Shown here: piece after piece, positions 8,801 through 15,478 of the stretch | Layout: every line of letters starts with the position of its first letter | Position numbering within the stretch: position 1 is the stretch's first letter | From: Thiobacillus sp. | GTDB lineage: Bacteria; Pseudomonadota; Gammaproteobacteria; Burkholderiales; Thiobacillaceae | Length of the DNA: 16,832 nt | Direction: 5' to 3' | Assembly (NCBI GenBank): GCA_024710445.1 | Contig: JANJUT010000266.1 | Coordinates: 1-16,832, forward strand | Position numbers and translations under genes: made by a program | The notes under the pieces: generated by a model | What the model saw: only the letters and a program-made list of their open reading frames with translations | What the model was told of the DNA's origin: nothing | The model's database searches: none

Positions 8801-9959
8801 TTACCATACCCGCGCCGTGCCGGAATATGATGCCTCGGGCAAGGTCGAAACGGTGCTGACCATCGCGCGGGATATTTCCACCCTCAAGGGTGCCGAAGCG
8901 GTGTTGCGCGAAAGCGAGGAGCGCCTGCATGGCATCACCACCAACGTGCCGGGCATGGTATTCCAGTGCTGCCGCCATGCCGGGGAGCACGAGTTGCACT
9001 TCACCTACATCAGCAACGGGGCAAGATGGCTGCTGGGCCTGGATGCCACGGTGCTGCAGCGGGATGTGAAAGCCCTGGTCAGCCTTATCATCCCGGAAGA
9101 TGTCGCATCCTTCCATACCAGCATGCTGGCGTCACAGATATCCTTGTCCCTGTGGAACTGGGAAGGGCGCCTGGTGACAGCGGAGGGCAAGACCAGATGG
9201 ATCAACCTGCGCGCCACGCCGCGCCGCCATGGCGAGGGCAGGTGCATGTGGGACGGGGTTGCGATCAACATCACCGAGAGCAAGGTCAGCGAAGAAAAGC
9301 TGGTCCAGTCGAAAAACATGCTGCGCGAACTTTCGGCGCACCTTGAAGGCGTACGCGAGGAAGAGCGCAAGCGTATCGCGCGCGAGATCCACGATGAACT
9401 GGGGCAGACGCTCACCGCACTGCGGATGGATGTTTCGCTGGCACGTCTCGGGTTCGGCGAATCCAGCCCGCAGCTCATGGCGCGCCTGCAATCCATGACG
9501 CAACTGGTGGACCGCACCATCAAGACCGCGCGCCATGTCACCTCGAGTCTGCGGCCGGGCGCGCTGGACCTTGGCATCGTCGCCGCACTGGAATGGCTGG
9601 TGGAGGAGTTCATCGAATACGCGGGTATTCCCTGCGAACTGGTGCTGGGCGATGGCGACATCGAGCTGAATGAATTCACGGCGACCGCCGTGTTCCGCAT
9701 CATCCAGGAATCGTTGACCAATATCGCGCGTCACGCCTGGGCGAGCCAGGTCGAAATCATCGTGACCCGGAGCGCTGACCAGCTCTGCTTCGAGGTGCGC
9801 GACAATGGCAAGGGCTTCGATCCGGGCGCGGTGGCAAGCCGCAAGTCCTTCGGCCTGGTCGGCATGCGCGAGCGGGTGGCGATGATGGAGGGCGATTTCG
9901 AGCTGGACAGCAAGCCGGGTCAGGGGACACGCATTCGTGTGTGCGTCCCGGTAGCATAA
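5865..9959 (+). CDS. Membrane-bound multi-PAS sensor histidine kinase (HisKA_3/NarX class)
   Basis: A 1364-residue sensor kinase. Seven hydrophobic helices lie between residues 12 and 243, like an integral-membrane sensor domain. A periplasmic region follows (about 244-462) whose end (GVIVAPDYRAVLVVAAY ... LGLGLVRKID) resembles a double-Cache domain, then an eighth helix (about 470-492). Five PAS domains follow at roughly 505-622, 632-755, 765-885, 892-1008 and 1016-1140. The kinase core has the HisKA_3 box REIHDELGQTL with the phospho-accepting His1176. The HATPase has Asn1286 (ESLTNIARHA), Asp1313 (VRDNGKGF) and the GLVGMRERV loop. It should autophosphorylate and pass phosphate to the NarL-type regulator encoded 34 bases downstream. 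The start is uncertain. An in-frame TGA is at 5844, and the TTG at 5865 is the first common start after it; the first ATG (5937) would cut into the first helix. No clear Shine-Dalgarno is visible. The signal sensed is unknown. Confidence 0.93.
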   Translation: MTEPSLRRACFAVRWVAGLVLAVVMGAVFTGAWFVPEVLQANMPILSGVGLNTAITLALAGMALLLPRQRWWLGGLVAAISAAVLLQYLFVWLPPDGGWRIVLNVDGRDSPWPGRMAPLSAFSLLCAGLALAGLERARTLPGLILLQAVPLLILTAAVGGILNRYLDGLLFVVTLDRYAVMSPPTMTALSILVAGYLAAMLETSWFRHYYERREDRQAIAIGLAGFAAALLLGGAASVAVLGKQVQAAVADDLSKTAQAQAEIFPLVVSSALHSLHARVDGAVSYASLPARLRDLAGPEGAAWLEQGDGTVKLRAGRPPVTSQYRLRLKGASPSWLIRDQKWLLEMHFPAAQGQGTIVIQAPLPVLDRLFARNSADAAGGMETRLCERSGQEGMACFSSPLMSQSLRVPVQRNNQHVPMWYALNGQRGVIVAPDYRAVLVVAAYTSVPELGLGLVRKIDAGKMYQPIRAAVWQAIMIMAIIGLLSALLIYWRVRRVVRRAIVTSRQLSGVLDVLPVGVWVTDASGRFILSNPAGRRIWAREDWTGAAQCCECKGSWHATGEHLEPDDWAIPRAIGQGETSLDEVIDIECFDGSRKIISSSTLPLRDEHGVITGAVAVDQDITERMHAEEKLSRSRNLLQTIVETVPIRVFWKDAESRFIGCNAEFAHDAGMARPDDLIGKDDFQMPWREQAELYRADDRKVMHSGMPKIGYEEQQTTPDGKTIWLRTSKVPLHDANGKVIGVLGIYDDITAHRRMMEELRREKAKLDEAQHVGGMGSWELDLVENVLTWSDEMYRIFEIDPERFGASYEAFLDALHPDDRERVNQVYTRSLETREPYEVEHRLLFPDGRIKHVVERCETFRDAAGGLLRSVGTTQDITGRVDAEAEIRRLEREFSSLAENLPDIVSRFDRDLRRIYVNPEIERSTGMSRASLLGKTHLELGVPGKMAEVWTHALRRVFHTGEPEMFEFEFTAKSGMVRYYHTRAVPEYDASGKVETVLTIARDISTLKGAEAVLRESEERLHGITTNVPGMVFQCCRHAGEHELHFTYISNGARWLLGLDATVLQRDVKALVSLIIPEDVASFHTSMLASQISLSLWNWEGRLVTAEGKTRWINLRATPRRHGEGRCMWDGVAINITESKVSEEKLVQSKNMLRELSAHLEGVREEERKRIAREIHDELGQTLTALRMDVSLARLGFGESSPQLMARLQSMTQLVDRTIKTARHVTSSLRPGALDLGIVAALEWLVEEFIEYAGIPCELVLGDGDIELNEFTATAVFRIIQESLTNIARHAWASQVEIIVTRSADQLCFEVRDNGKGFDPGAVASRKSFGLVGMRERVAMMEGDFELDSKPGQGTRIRVCVPVA

Positions 9960-9993
9960 GCGTTACGATTACCGGATTTGACGCCGTATATTC

Positions 9994-10626
9994 ATGATCA
10001 ACCTCATCATTGCCGACGACCATGCCATAGTGCGCCACGGACTCAAGCAGATACTTGCGCTTGCGCCCGATATCACTGTATTGGGAGAGGCAGGGGGCGG
10101 ACATGAGCTTCAGAATGTTCTTGCAAAAACCACTTGTGACCTGGTCCTGCTCGATATGAACATGCCGGGTCTTGCCGGCGTTGACCTCATACAGTGGATA
10201 CGGTCGGAGTATCCGGCGCTATCGATTCTTGTTTTAAGCATGCATGTCGAGGGCCAGATCACCAGCCGTGCGCTCAAGGCAGGCGCCCGGGGGTATTTGA
10301 CCAAGGACAGTGAGCCTGAAATCCTCATCGAAGCCATACGCAAGGTTTCCGCAGGCGGTAAATTCATCGATGCCGCTCTGGTCGAAACGCTCGTGTTCGA
10401 TCATGATCCGGAAGGTAGCGCACCGCATGAAGTCCTGTCCGAACGGGAGGTGCAGGTGTTCCTCATGCTGGCTTCGGGCAGGACAATCAGCGATATTGCC
10501 AGTGAACTGTTCCTGAGCATCAAGACAGTCAGCACCCACAAGTTCCGCCTCATGCGGAAAATGAACCTTCAGACATCCACCGATCTGGTGCGCTACGCCA
10601 TCCGCCATCAGCTGATCGACGGCTGA
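9994..10626 (+). CDS. NarL/FixJ-family response regulator
   Basis: A 210-residue two-domain regulator. The receiver has the acidic pair Asp8-Asp9, the phospho-acceptor Asp54 (DLVLLDMNMPG), Ser82 and Lys104 (YLTKDSE), so it should be phosphorylatable. The C-terminal LuxR-type helix-turn-helix spans about residues 145-205 (LSEREVQVFLMLASGRTISD, then SIKTVSTHKFRLM). It lies just after the histidine kinase and is almost certainly its cognate partner and co-transcribed. The ATG at 9994 has no strong ribosome binding site but fits the family start (MINLIIADDH). It is followed by an intrinsic terminator. A plausible target is the palindrome at 10793-10806, because regulators of this family bind such dyads. 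Confidence 0.94.
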   Translation: MINLIIADDHAIVRHGLKQILALAPDITVLGEAGGGHELQNVLAKTTCDLVLLDMNMPGLAGVDLIQWIRSEYPALSILVLSMHVEGQITSRALKAGARGYLTKDSEPEILIEAIRKVSAGGKFIDAALVETLVFDHDPEGSAPHEVLSEREVQVFLMLASGRTISDIASELFLSIKTVSTHKFRLMRKMNLQTSTDLVRYAIRHQLIDG

Positions 10627-10698
10627 GTTCTTGCCTGCCCGACACATCAAGTGTCGTCTCGTCATCAAGGCACACATCCAGACAGCTTTGAGGTTGCC

Positions 10699-10730
10699 GG
10701 AGGGCGCTGTCATTCGCCCTCTGTCTTTTT
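10699..10730 (+). terminator. Rho-independent terminator after the response regulator
   Basis: The stem GAGGGCG (10700-10706) pairs perfectly with CGCCCTC (10715-10721) around an eight-base loop, with one extra G-U pair outside. The T-rich tail TGTCTTTTT follows. It ends the kinase-regulator transcript 73 bases after the stop codon. Confidence 0.85.
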
Positions 10731-10766
10731 CAGAGTGCCTCTCGTCAGCATATTGACCTGAGCACA

Positions 10767-10783
10767 GGCACTAAAAGAGTGCC
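10767..10783. repeat. Hairpin GGCACT-AAAAG-AGTGCC
   Basis: Perfect six-base stem around a five-base loop, ten bases before the 14-bp palindrome. No T-run follows, so it is not a terminator. It could be a regulator site in the promoter area of the chemosensory operon. Confidence 0.5.
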
Positions 10784-10792
10784 GTATCCCAT

Positions 10793-10806
10793 TAGGAATA
10801 TTCCTA
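10793..10806. promoter_or_regulatory. Perfect palindrome TAGGAATATTCCTA, probable NarL/RcsB-type operator
   Basis: All 14 bases form a perfect palindrome. It matches the enterobacterial RcsAB box TAAGAATATTCCTA at 13 of 14 positions. RcsB belongs to the same NarL/FixJ family as the regulator encoded just upstream. A related but imperfect motif, GCGAATAATTCCTG (10814-10827), lies about 20.5 bases away centre to centre. Binding by the neighbouring regulator is inference. Confidence 0.6.
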
Positions 10807-10904
10807 CCCGGCTGCGAATAATTCCTGAATCAAAAGCAGAGTTCGCCGACTCTATTTCAGGACGCTTGCCACCGTAAACACCTGCAACTGGATAGCAGTT
10901 CTTG

Positions 10905-10927
10905 TTTGGCCAATCCCATTGGCTGGA
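10905..10927 (+). promoter_or_regulatory. Leader stem-loop before the chemosensory operon
   Basis: GCCAAT (10909-10914) pairs perfectly with ATTGGC (10918-10923) around CCC. Three G-U pairs and one U-A pair extend the stem to ten pairs in RNA. A five-T run follows at 10930-10934, six bases past the perfect stem. It might be a weak attenuator or a protein-binding dyad. Confidence 0.35.
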
Positions 10928-10951
10928 AATTTTTAAGCGGACTTGAGGCGA

Positions 10952-11344
10952 ATGACATTACTGCTGGTAGAGCCTTCAACGCTTTTGCGTGAACGCCTGG
11001 CTGCGATTCTGGCCAGCCTTGGCTGCATGGAAATAGTGGAAACCGCCACATATGAGATGGCAAGCGAGGTCATACGCTCGCAGCAGCCGATGATCGTGAT
11101 CATGGATGCCCAGCTAACCGATGGTAGTGGTCTTGAGTTGCTTTCCGTGGCGAGGGTTGAATGCCCCTCGGCATGCTTGATCGTAGTGAACCCAAACTCG
11201 TCTGAGCCATACAGAAAACGCTGGTTGCAAGCCGGCGCGGATCATTGTTTCGATCTGTCTGTTCAGATCGACCAGCTGATGGAGGTGGTGATGCATCACA
11301 GCCAGATGTATGTGTGTTCAATACCACAGCGCAAATATCAATAA
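10952..11344 (+). CDS. Degenerate stand-alone receiver domain protein
   Basis: A 130-residue protein with a response-regulator receiver fold and no output domain. The phospho-acceptor position is kept (Asp52 in [14 protein letters not shown]). The usual acidic pair is replaced by Glu7-Pro8 ([10 protein letters not shown]), the Thr/Ser position by Asn80 (LIVVNPN), and the conserved Lys by Asp101 (HCFDLS). It may therefore not be phosphorylated normally and could act as a docking or adaptor protein. The ATG at 10952 is preferred over the in-frame TTG at 10943 because it begins the first strand and follows GAGG closely. It is first in the chemosensory operon, 13 bases before the MCP-like gene, so its partner is probably one of those proteins. 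Confidence 0.8.
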   Translation: MTLLLVEPSTLLRERLAAILASLGCMEIVETATYEMASEVIRSQQPMIVIMDAQLTDGSGLELLSVARVECPSACLIVVNPNSSEPYRKRWLQAGADHCFDLSVQIDQLMEVVMHHSQMYVCSIPQRKYQ

Positions 11345-11347
11345 GTG

Positions 11348-11356
11348 GAAGGTGGT
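11348..11356 (+). promoter_or_regulatory. Ribosome binding site that fixes the MCP-like start
   Basis: The purine-rich run GGAAGGTGG lies directly before the ATG at 11358. It supports this start over the in-frame upstream ATG at 11310, which lies inside the previous gene and would add 16 residues unlike a membrane protein N-terminus. Confidence 0.55.
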
Positions 11357-11357
11357 T

Positions 11358-12482
11358 ATGGAAAGTGTGAATGATATTGGCAGTGCGGGAATGATGCTGC
11401 TTGGAATATTGATTTTTGCTTGTGGCGTAGTGGCTGGATGGCTGGCGCATCGGTTGCTGGAATCCAGACGTGCTACCGCCCTTGTGACGCTTGAACGGGC
11501 GCGTGACGCGGGGGCACAGGACGGGGCAGACTATTTGGGGGCTGATTTCGGCAAGTTATGCGAAAGCGTACTGCCTATCTGGTCGCTGCAGGTTGAGGCG
11601 GGGCGCACGCAGACAGCAGATGCAGTCACCACACTCGCCGTCCGCTTTTCCGGTCTGGTGGAAAAACTGGAGGCGGCAGTGTCGGCCTCGCAATCGGCTG
11701 CAGGCGATGTCGACTCAAAACAAGGGCAGGATGGCCTGGTTGCTCTGCTCACGAGCAGCCAGCAGGACCTTGGTTCGATTATCAATTCGTTACGCGAGTC
11801 CACCATATCCAAACACAAGCTGCTGCGAGAGATCGATCAGCTGGCATCGTTTATGGATGAGTTGAAGCAGATGGCGACCGAGGTTGGCAGCATTGCCATG
11901 CAGACCAACCTGCTCGCGCTGAATGCTGCCATCGAAGCGGCACGTGCCGGCGAAGCGGGGCGCGGATTTGCAGTGGTGGCTGACGAGGTGCGCAGGCTCT
12001 CCACGCTGTCAGGCGAAACAGGCAAGAGGATCAGTCTCGGCGTGGAGCAGATCAATACCGCGATTGCATCTACCGTGGAAGCGTCAGAACAATCCAAGAC
12101 GCGCGATAACGAACTGGTCAAGCATTCGGAAGCGGTTATCGGCCAGGTTGTCGAGCGTTTTCATGGCGCAGCAAGCCGGTTGACCGAATCTTCCAGCATT
12201 CTGAACGAGGCCAGCATCGGTATCCGGGATGAAATTTCCGATGTGCTGGTTTCGCTGCAGTTTCAGGATCGCGTGAGCCAGATTCTTTCACATATTCGTG
12301 ACGACATGCGGAAGCTCGAAGCGTATGTCGGCGAATGCCTGGTTACCGGGCAATGCACTCCTATCGATACACAAGCATGGCTCGACGAATTGTCGAAAAC
12401 CTACACCACGATGGAGCAGATAGAGATGCACACGGGTGTAGGCACCACGCAGTCCAACAGTTCTGAAATCACCTTTTTTTAG
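11358..12482 (+). CDS. One-helix MCP-like signalling protein without a periplasmic sensor
   Basis: A 374-residue protein. One membrane helix lies at about residues 10-30 ([20 protein letters not shown]), followed by a cytoplasmic linker. The MCP signalling domain has the highly conserved hairpin tip ([20 protein letters not shown], then [13 protein letters not shown]) that contacts CheA and CheW. There is no periplasmic domain and no obvious HAMP, so it probably senses an internal signal or relays one from a partner such as the receiver encoded just before it. Past the hairpin it has an [14 protein letters not shown] helix, seen in some MCP-like proteins, and it ends in SSEITFF. A tail ending in aromatic residues could serve as a tether for CheR or CheB, but this is a guess. 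The stop codon follows a run of seven T. cheY begins 12 bases later. Confidence 0.9.
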   Translation: MESVNDIGSAGMMLLGILIFACGVVAGWLAHRLLESRRATALVTLERARDAGAQDGADYLGADFGKLCESVLPIWSLQVEAGRTQTADAVTTLAVRFSGLVEKLEAAVSASQSAAGDVDSKQGQDGLVALLTSSQQDLGSIINSLRESTISKHKLLREIDQLASFMDELKQMATEVGSIAMQTNLLALNAAIEAARAGEAGRGFAVVADEVRRLSTLSGETGKRISLGVEQINTAIASTVEASEQSKTRDNELVKHSEAVIGQVVERFHGAASRLTESSSILNEASIGIRDEISDVLVSLQFQDRVSQILSHIRDDMRKLEAYVGECLVTGQCTPIDTQAWLDELSKTYTTMEQIEMHTGVGTTQSNSSEITFF

Positions 12483-12494
12483 AAAGAAATCGCT

Positions 12495-12863
12495 ATGGCA
12501 AAAACCATCATGGTTGTAGATGACTCCGCTTCACTGCGTCAGGTCGTGAGTATTGCGCTCAAGGGCGCCGGATTCGACGTCATCGAAGGGTGTGACGGAA
12601 AAGATGCGCTATCCAAGATTACCGGACAAAAAATCCACCTCATCATCAGCGACGTCAATATGCCGAACATGGACGGGATCACTTTCGTGAAAGAGGTCAA
12701 GAAGATGGCGAACTACAAGTTCACGCCCATCATCATGCTCACCACCGAATCACAGGAAGCGAAAAAACAGGAGGGGCAGGCGGCAGGCGCCAAGGCCTGG
12801 GTGGTCAAGCCATTCCAGCCCGCACAGATGCTGGCTGCCGTTTCAAAACTGATCCTGCCTTGA
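12495..12863 (+). CDS. cheY: CheY-type single-domain response regulator
   Basis: A 122-residue receiver with the full active site: Asp9-Asp10 (VVDDSAS), phospho-acceptor Asp53 (ISDVNMPNMDG), Thr83 (MLTTES) and Lys105 (VVKPF). It should take phosphate from the CheA encoded two genes downstream. Its output may be the flagellar motor or another machine, since the window has no flagellar gene to decide. It lies 12 bases after the MCP-like gene and 22 before the STAS gene. Several cheY-like genes usually exist in such genomes, so the symbol is by family. Confidence 0.92.
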   Translation: MAKTIMVVDDSASLRQVVSIALKGAGFDVIEGCDGKDALSKITGQKIHLIISDVNMPNMDGITFVKEVKKMANYKFTPIIMLTTESQEAKKQEGQAAGAKAWVVKPFQPAQMLAAVSKLILP

Positions 12864-12885
12864 AGCAGAGAACAGGGAGGACAAC

Positions 12886-13206
12886 ATGCATATCAACGTG
12901 CAACAGGAAAACGGTGTTTGCCGCCTGCAAATGGAAGGCGAACTGACCATCTATCACGGCCAGGAAATCCGCGATGGTCTTATCGATCACCTCGCGGCCA
13001 ACAATGAAATCGAAGTCGATCTCGGCGGCGTCAGCGAGATGGATACAGCTGGCTTCCAGTTGTTGCTTGCAGCCAAGCGCGAAGGCACCCGGCTGGGCAA
13101 GGTTGTGCGTTTCGTCTCCCACAGCCAGGCAGCCCTGGAGTTGATTGACCTCTACAACATGGCGGCACAGTTCGGCGATCCCCTGCTGATTCCCGCTCGG
13201 CCATAA
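12886..13206 (+). CDS. STAS-domain protein in a chemosensory operon
   Basis: A 106-residue STAS domain of the SpoIIAA/anti-sigma-factor-antagonist type. The conserved loop reads MDTAGFQLLLAAKREG, with Thr54 at the position where SpoIIAA is phosphorylated on Ser. A strong ribosome binding site (GGGAGG, 12875-12880) lies five bases before the ATG. STAS proteins are normally switched by a serine kinase of the RsbW/SpoIIAB type and a PP2C phosphatase, and neither is in the window. Its place between cheY and cheA suggests a role inside the chemosensory array, perhaps protein-protein binding. STAS genes are known beside cheA in some alternative chemosensory clusters. Confidence 0.88.
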   Translation: MHINVQQENGVCRLQMEGELTIYHGQEIRDGLIDHLAANNEIEVDLGGVSEMDTAGFQLLLAAKREGTRLGKVVRFVSHSQAALELIDLYNMAAQFGDPLLIPARP

Positions 13207-13233
13207 CAGCCGCCATATATCAAGGAGACGGGA

Positions 13234-15414
13234 ATGAGCATGGATCAGGCATTACAGACGTATATCGAGGAAAGCCGCGGCTTGCTCGAGGAAATGGAAA
13301 GCATACTGCTGCGGCTCGAAACCGAACCGCAGGATGAAGATACGGTCAACGCCATGTTTCGCGCGGCGCACACCATCAAGGGCTCGGCAGGGCTGTTCGG
13401 ACTGGATGCAATTGTGTCCTTCACGCATGTTGTCGAGAATGTTCTGGACAAGGTGCGCGATGGTGAATTGCTGGTCAATGACGCCCTTGTCGAACTGCTG
13501 CTTAAATGCTGCGACCACATTGGACTGCTGGTCACAATAGTGGCGGAAGCAGGAGAAGCGCTCGATACGGAACAGGCGGCTACGGGCGAGGCGCTGGCCG
13601 CTGCACTGAAATCCATGATTGGTGGCGCAGGCGTTTTGGATGCCACCATGCCAGCGGTTCATGAAGCCCGGCTTGATGCCAGTGGCGGCGGCCAGCTCGA
13701 GGGCGACAACTGGCATCTTTCGCTCATCTTCGGGCGCGACGTGCTGAAAACCGGCATGGATCCCACTTCCTTCATTCGCTACCTTTCAACCATCGGCGAT
13801 ATCGTCTCGCTGGTGACCGATGACAGCGCATTGCCCGGGCTGTCCGAACTGGACCCGGAATCCTGCTACCTGACTTTTGAAATCGAGTTCAAGAGTGAGG
13901 CTGACAAGCAGACGATCGAAGCTGTATTCGAGTTTGTTCAGTATGACATCAAGCTGCGCATTCTGCCGCCGCCCAGTCACCTCGCGGCATTTATCGACCG
14001 CATCGAGCATGCGAGCGGCAATACAGACATGCTCGGCCAGTTGCTGATCGAGGCGGGAATCCTGACCAGCCATGAGCTGGATGGGGCGCTTTCCGCCCAG
14101 GAAGAGATGATGGGCCAGGACAGCGGCGCCAAACTGCCTATTGGCGAAGTGCTGGTCAAGGAAGGCGTGGTGCATAAGGAAATCGTGGATGTGGCGCTGG
14201 AGAAGCAGCGCCAGATTCGCGACACCAAGGCGCAGGAAGCCAAGTTCGTTCGTGTCAGTGCTGAAAAGCTCGATGAACTCATCAATCTCGTCGGTGAACT
14301 GGTTATCGCCGGTGCCGGGGCATCGTTGCAGGCGCAGCGTTCCGGCGACGTGGCGCTGCACGAATCCACTTCCGTTGTCTCCGGCCTGGTCGAGGAAATC
14401 CGCGATGGCGCGCTCAAGCTGCGCATGGTGGAAATTGGCGAGACCTTCAACCGCTTCCAGCGCGTGGTACGCGACGTGAGCAGGGAGCTTGGCAAGGAAA
14501 TCGGCCTGGAGATCAGCGGTGCCGAAACCGAACTGGACAAGACGGTCGTCGAAAAGATCGGTGATCCGCTCATGCACCTGGTGCGCAACGCGATGGATCA
14601 CGGCATCGAGTCAGCCGAAGCACGCGTGGCGGCCGGCAAGGCAGCCAAAGGGACACTGCGCCTGAACGCCTACCACGACTCCGGCAGCATCGTGATCGAG
14701 GTCGCTGACGATGGTGGCGGACTCAAGAAGGAGCGCATCCTCAAAAAGGCAGTCGAGCGCGGCATCATCAGCCCGGGACAGTCCCTGTCCGACAGCGAGA
14801 TTTACAACCTCATTTTCGAGGCCGGGTTTTCCACTGCGGATCAGGTCACCAATCTCTCGGGTCGCGGTGTCGGCATGGATGTGGTCAAGCGCAACATCCA
14901 GGCACTGCGCGGCACGGTGGATATCGAGAGCGCGGAAGGTCGCGGTACCACGGTGCGAATCCGGCTGCCGCTCACTCTGGCCATCATCGACGGCTTCCTG
15001 GTTGGCGTAGGCAAATCGGCGTTCGTGGTGCCGCTCGATATGGTGCTGGAGTGCATCGAACTGCCCGAAACGGACAGAAGGGCTGCGGATACGCGTAACT
15101 ACGTCAACCTGCGTGGCGAGGTGCTGCCTTTCGTCCGCCTGCGCGATCAATTCGAAGTCAATGCGGCCGCAGGCAAGCGGGAAAACATCGTGGTCGTGCA
15201 ATACGGCGGGCAGAAGGCTGGTTTCGTGGTGGATGAGTTGATGGGTGAATTCCAGACCGTGATCAAGCCGCTGGGCAATGTGTTCCGGCATCTCCGTGGC
15301 ATTTCCGGCTCCACCATCCTGGGAACAGGTGAGGTGGCGCTGATTCTGGATGTGCCTGCACTGGTGAAACTGGCAGTGGCACGAGAGGGCCAGATGACGG
15401 AAAAGGCAGCGTAG
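13234..15414 (+). CDS. cheA: Chemotaxis histidine kinase CheA with MshEN-like insertion
   Basis: A 726-residue CheA. Domains in order: Hpt/P1 (1-105) with His46 (AAHTIKGSAG); a P2-like region (about 158-246) around VLKTGMDPTSFIRYL; two repeats at 266-289 and 302-325 (LGQLLIEAGILTSHELDGAL and IGEVLVKEGVVHKEIVDVAL) resembling the MshEN/GspE N-terminal motif; P3 dimerisation (336-400); P4 ATPase with Asn452 (LVRNAMDHG), VADDGGG near 490 and GRGVGMDVV near 543; and P5/CheW-like (about 585-715). It should phosphorylate CheY under control of the flanking receptors. AAGGAG lies six bases before the ATG. It begins 27 bases after the STAS gene. The repeats are not part of the E. coli CheA plan. Identity as CheA is certain; the repeat assignment is my reading. 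Confidence 0.96.
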   Translation: MSMDQALQTYIEESRGLLEEMESILLRLETEPQDEDTVNAMFRAAHTIKGSAGLFGLDAIVSFTHVVENVLDKVRDGELLVNDALVELLLKCCDHIGLLVTIVAEAGEALDTEQAATGEALAAALKSMIGGAGVLDATMPAVHEARLDASGGGQLEGDNWHLSLIFGRDVLKTGMDPTSFIRYLSTIGDIVSLVTDDSALPGLSELDPESCYLTFEIEFKSEADKQTIEAVFEFVQYDIKLRILPPPSHLAAFIDRIEHASGNTDMLGQLLIEAGILTSHELDGALSAQEEMMGQDSGAKLPIGEVLVKEGVVHKEIVDVALEKQRQIRDTKAQEAKFVRVSAEKLDELINLVGELVIAGAGASLQAQRSGDVALHESTSVVSGLVEEIRDGALKLRMVEIGETFNRFQRVVRDVSRELGKEIGLEISGAETELDKTVVEKIGDPLMHLVRNAMDHGIESAEARVAAGKAAKGTLRLNAYHDSGSIVIEVADDGGGLKKERILKKAVERGIISPGQSLSDSEIYNLIFEAGFSTADQVTNLSGRGVGMDVVKRNIQALRGTVDIESAEGRGTTVRIRLPLTLAIIDGFLVGVGKSAFVVPLDMVLECIELPETDRRAADTRNYVNLRGEVLPFVRLRDQFEVNAAAGKRENIVVVQYGGQKAGFVVDELMGEFQTVIKPLGNVFRHLRGISGSTILGTGEVALILDVPALVKLAVAREGQMTEKAA

Positions 15415-15478
15415 AGAATTTGATGGGTCGGGTGTTTATAAAACTTTGGGTTTCAGGAATTAACGAGAGGAAAAAGAA

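Larger units (their letters stand above)
10627..10951. other. Intergenic region with terminator and dyad-rich leader
   Basis: This 325-base gap separates the two-component genes from the chemosensory operon. It holds a small hairpin (GACAC-ATCAA-GTGTC, 10641-10655), an intrinsic terminator (10699-10730), a hairpin (10767-10783), a 14-bp palindrome (10793-10806) with a partial second copy, and a stem-loop just before the next gene (10905-10927). No gene is visible. A TTGACC at 10753-10758 has no well-spaced -10 partner, so the promoter cannot be placed. Confidence 0.7.

Noticed and set aside
7830..9116. 428-codon open frame antisense to the histidine kinase
   Set aside because: It lies wholly inside the PAS region of the kinase, has a composition typical of antisense reading (many His, Gln, Pro, Arg) and shows no domain.
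10753..10758. TTGACC as a sigma-70 -35 element for the chemosensory operon
   Set aside because: No acceptable -10 hexamer lies 15 to 19 bases downstream.
12472..12482. Run of seven T at the end of the MCP-like gene as a slippage site
   Set aside because: Slippage here would only change the last residues and run into another frame of cheY. Nothing conserved lies in the alternative frame.
13786..14601. 271-codon open frame antisense to cheA
   Set aside because: It overlaps conserved CheA domains completely and has no family features of its own.
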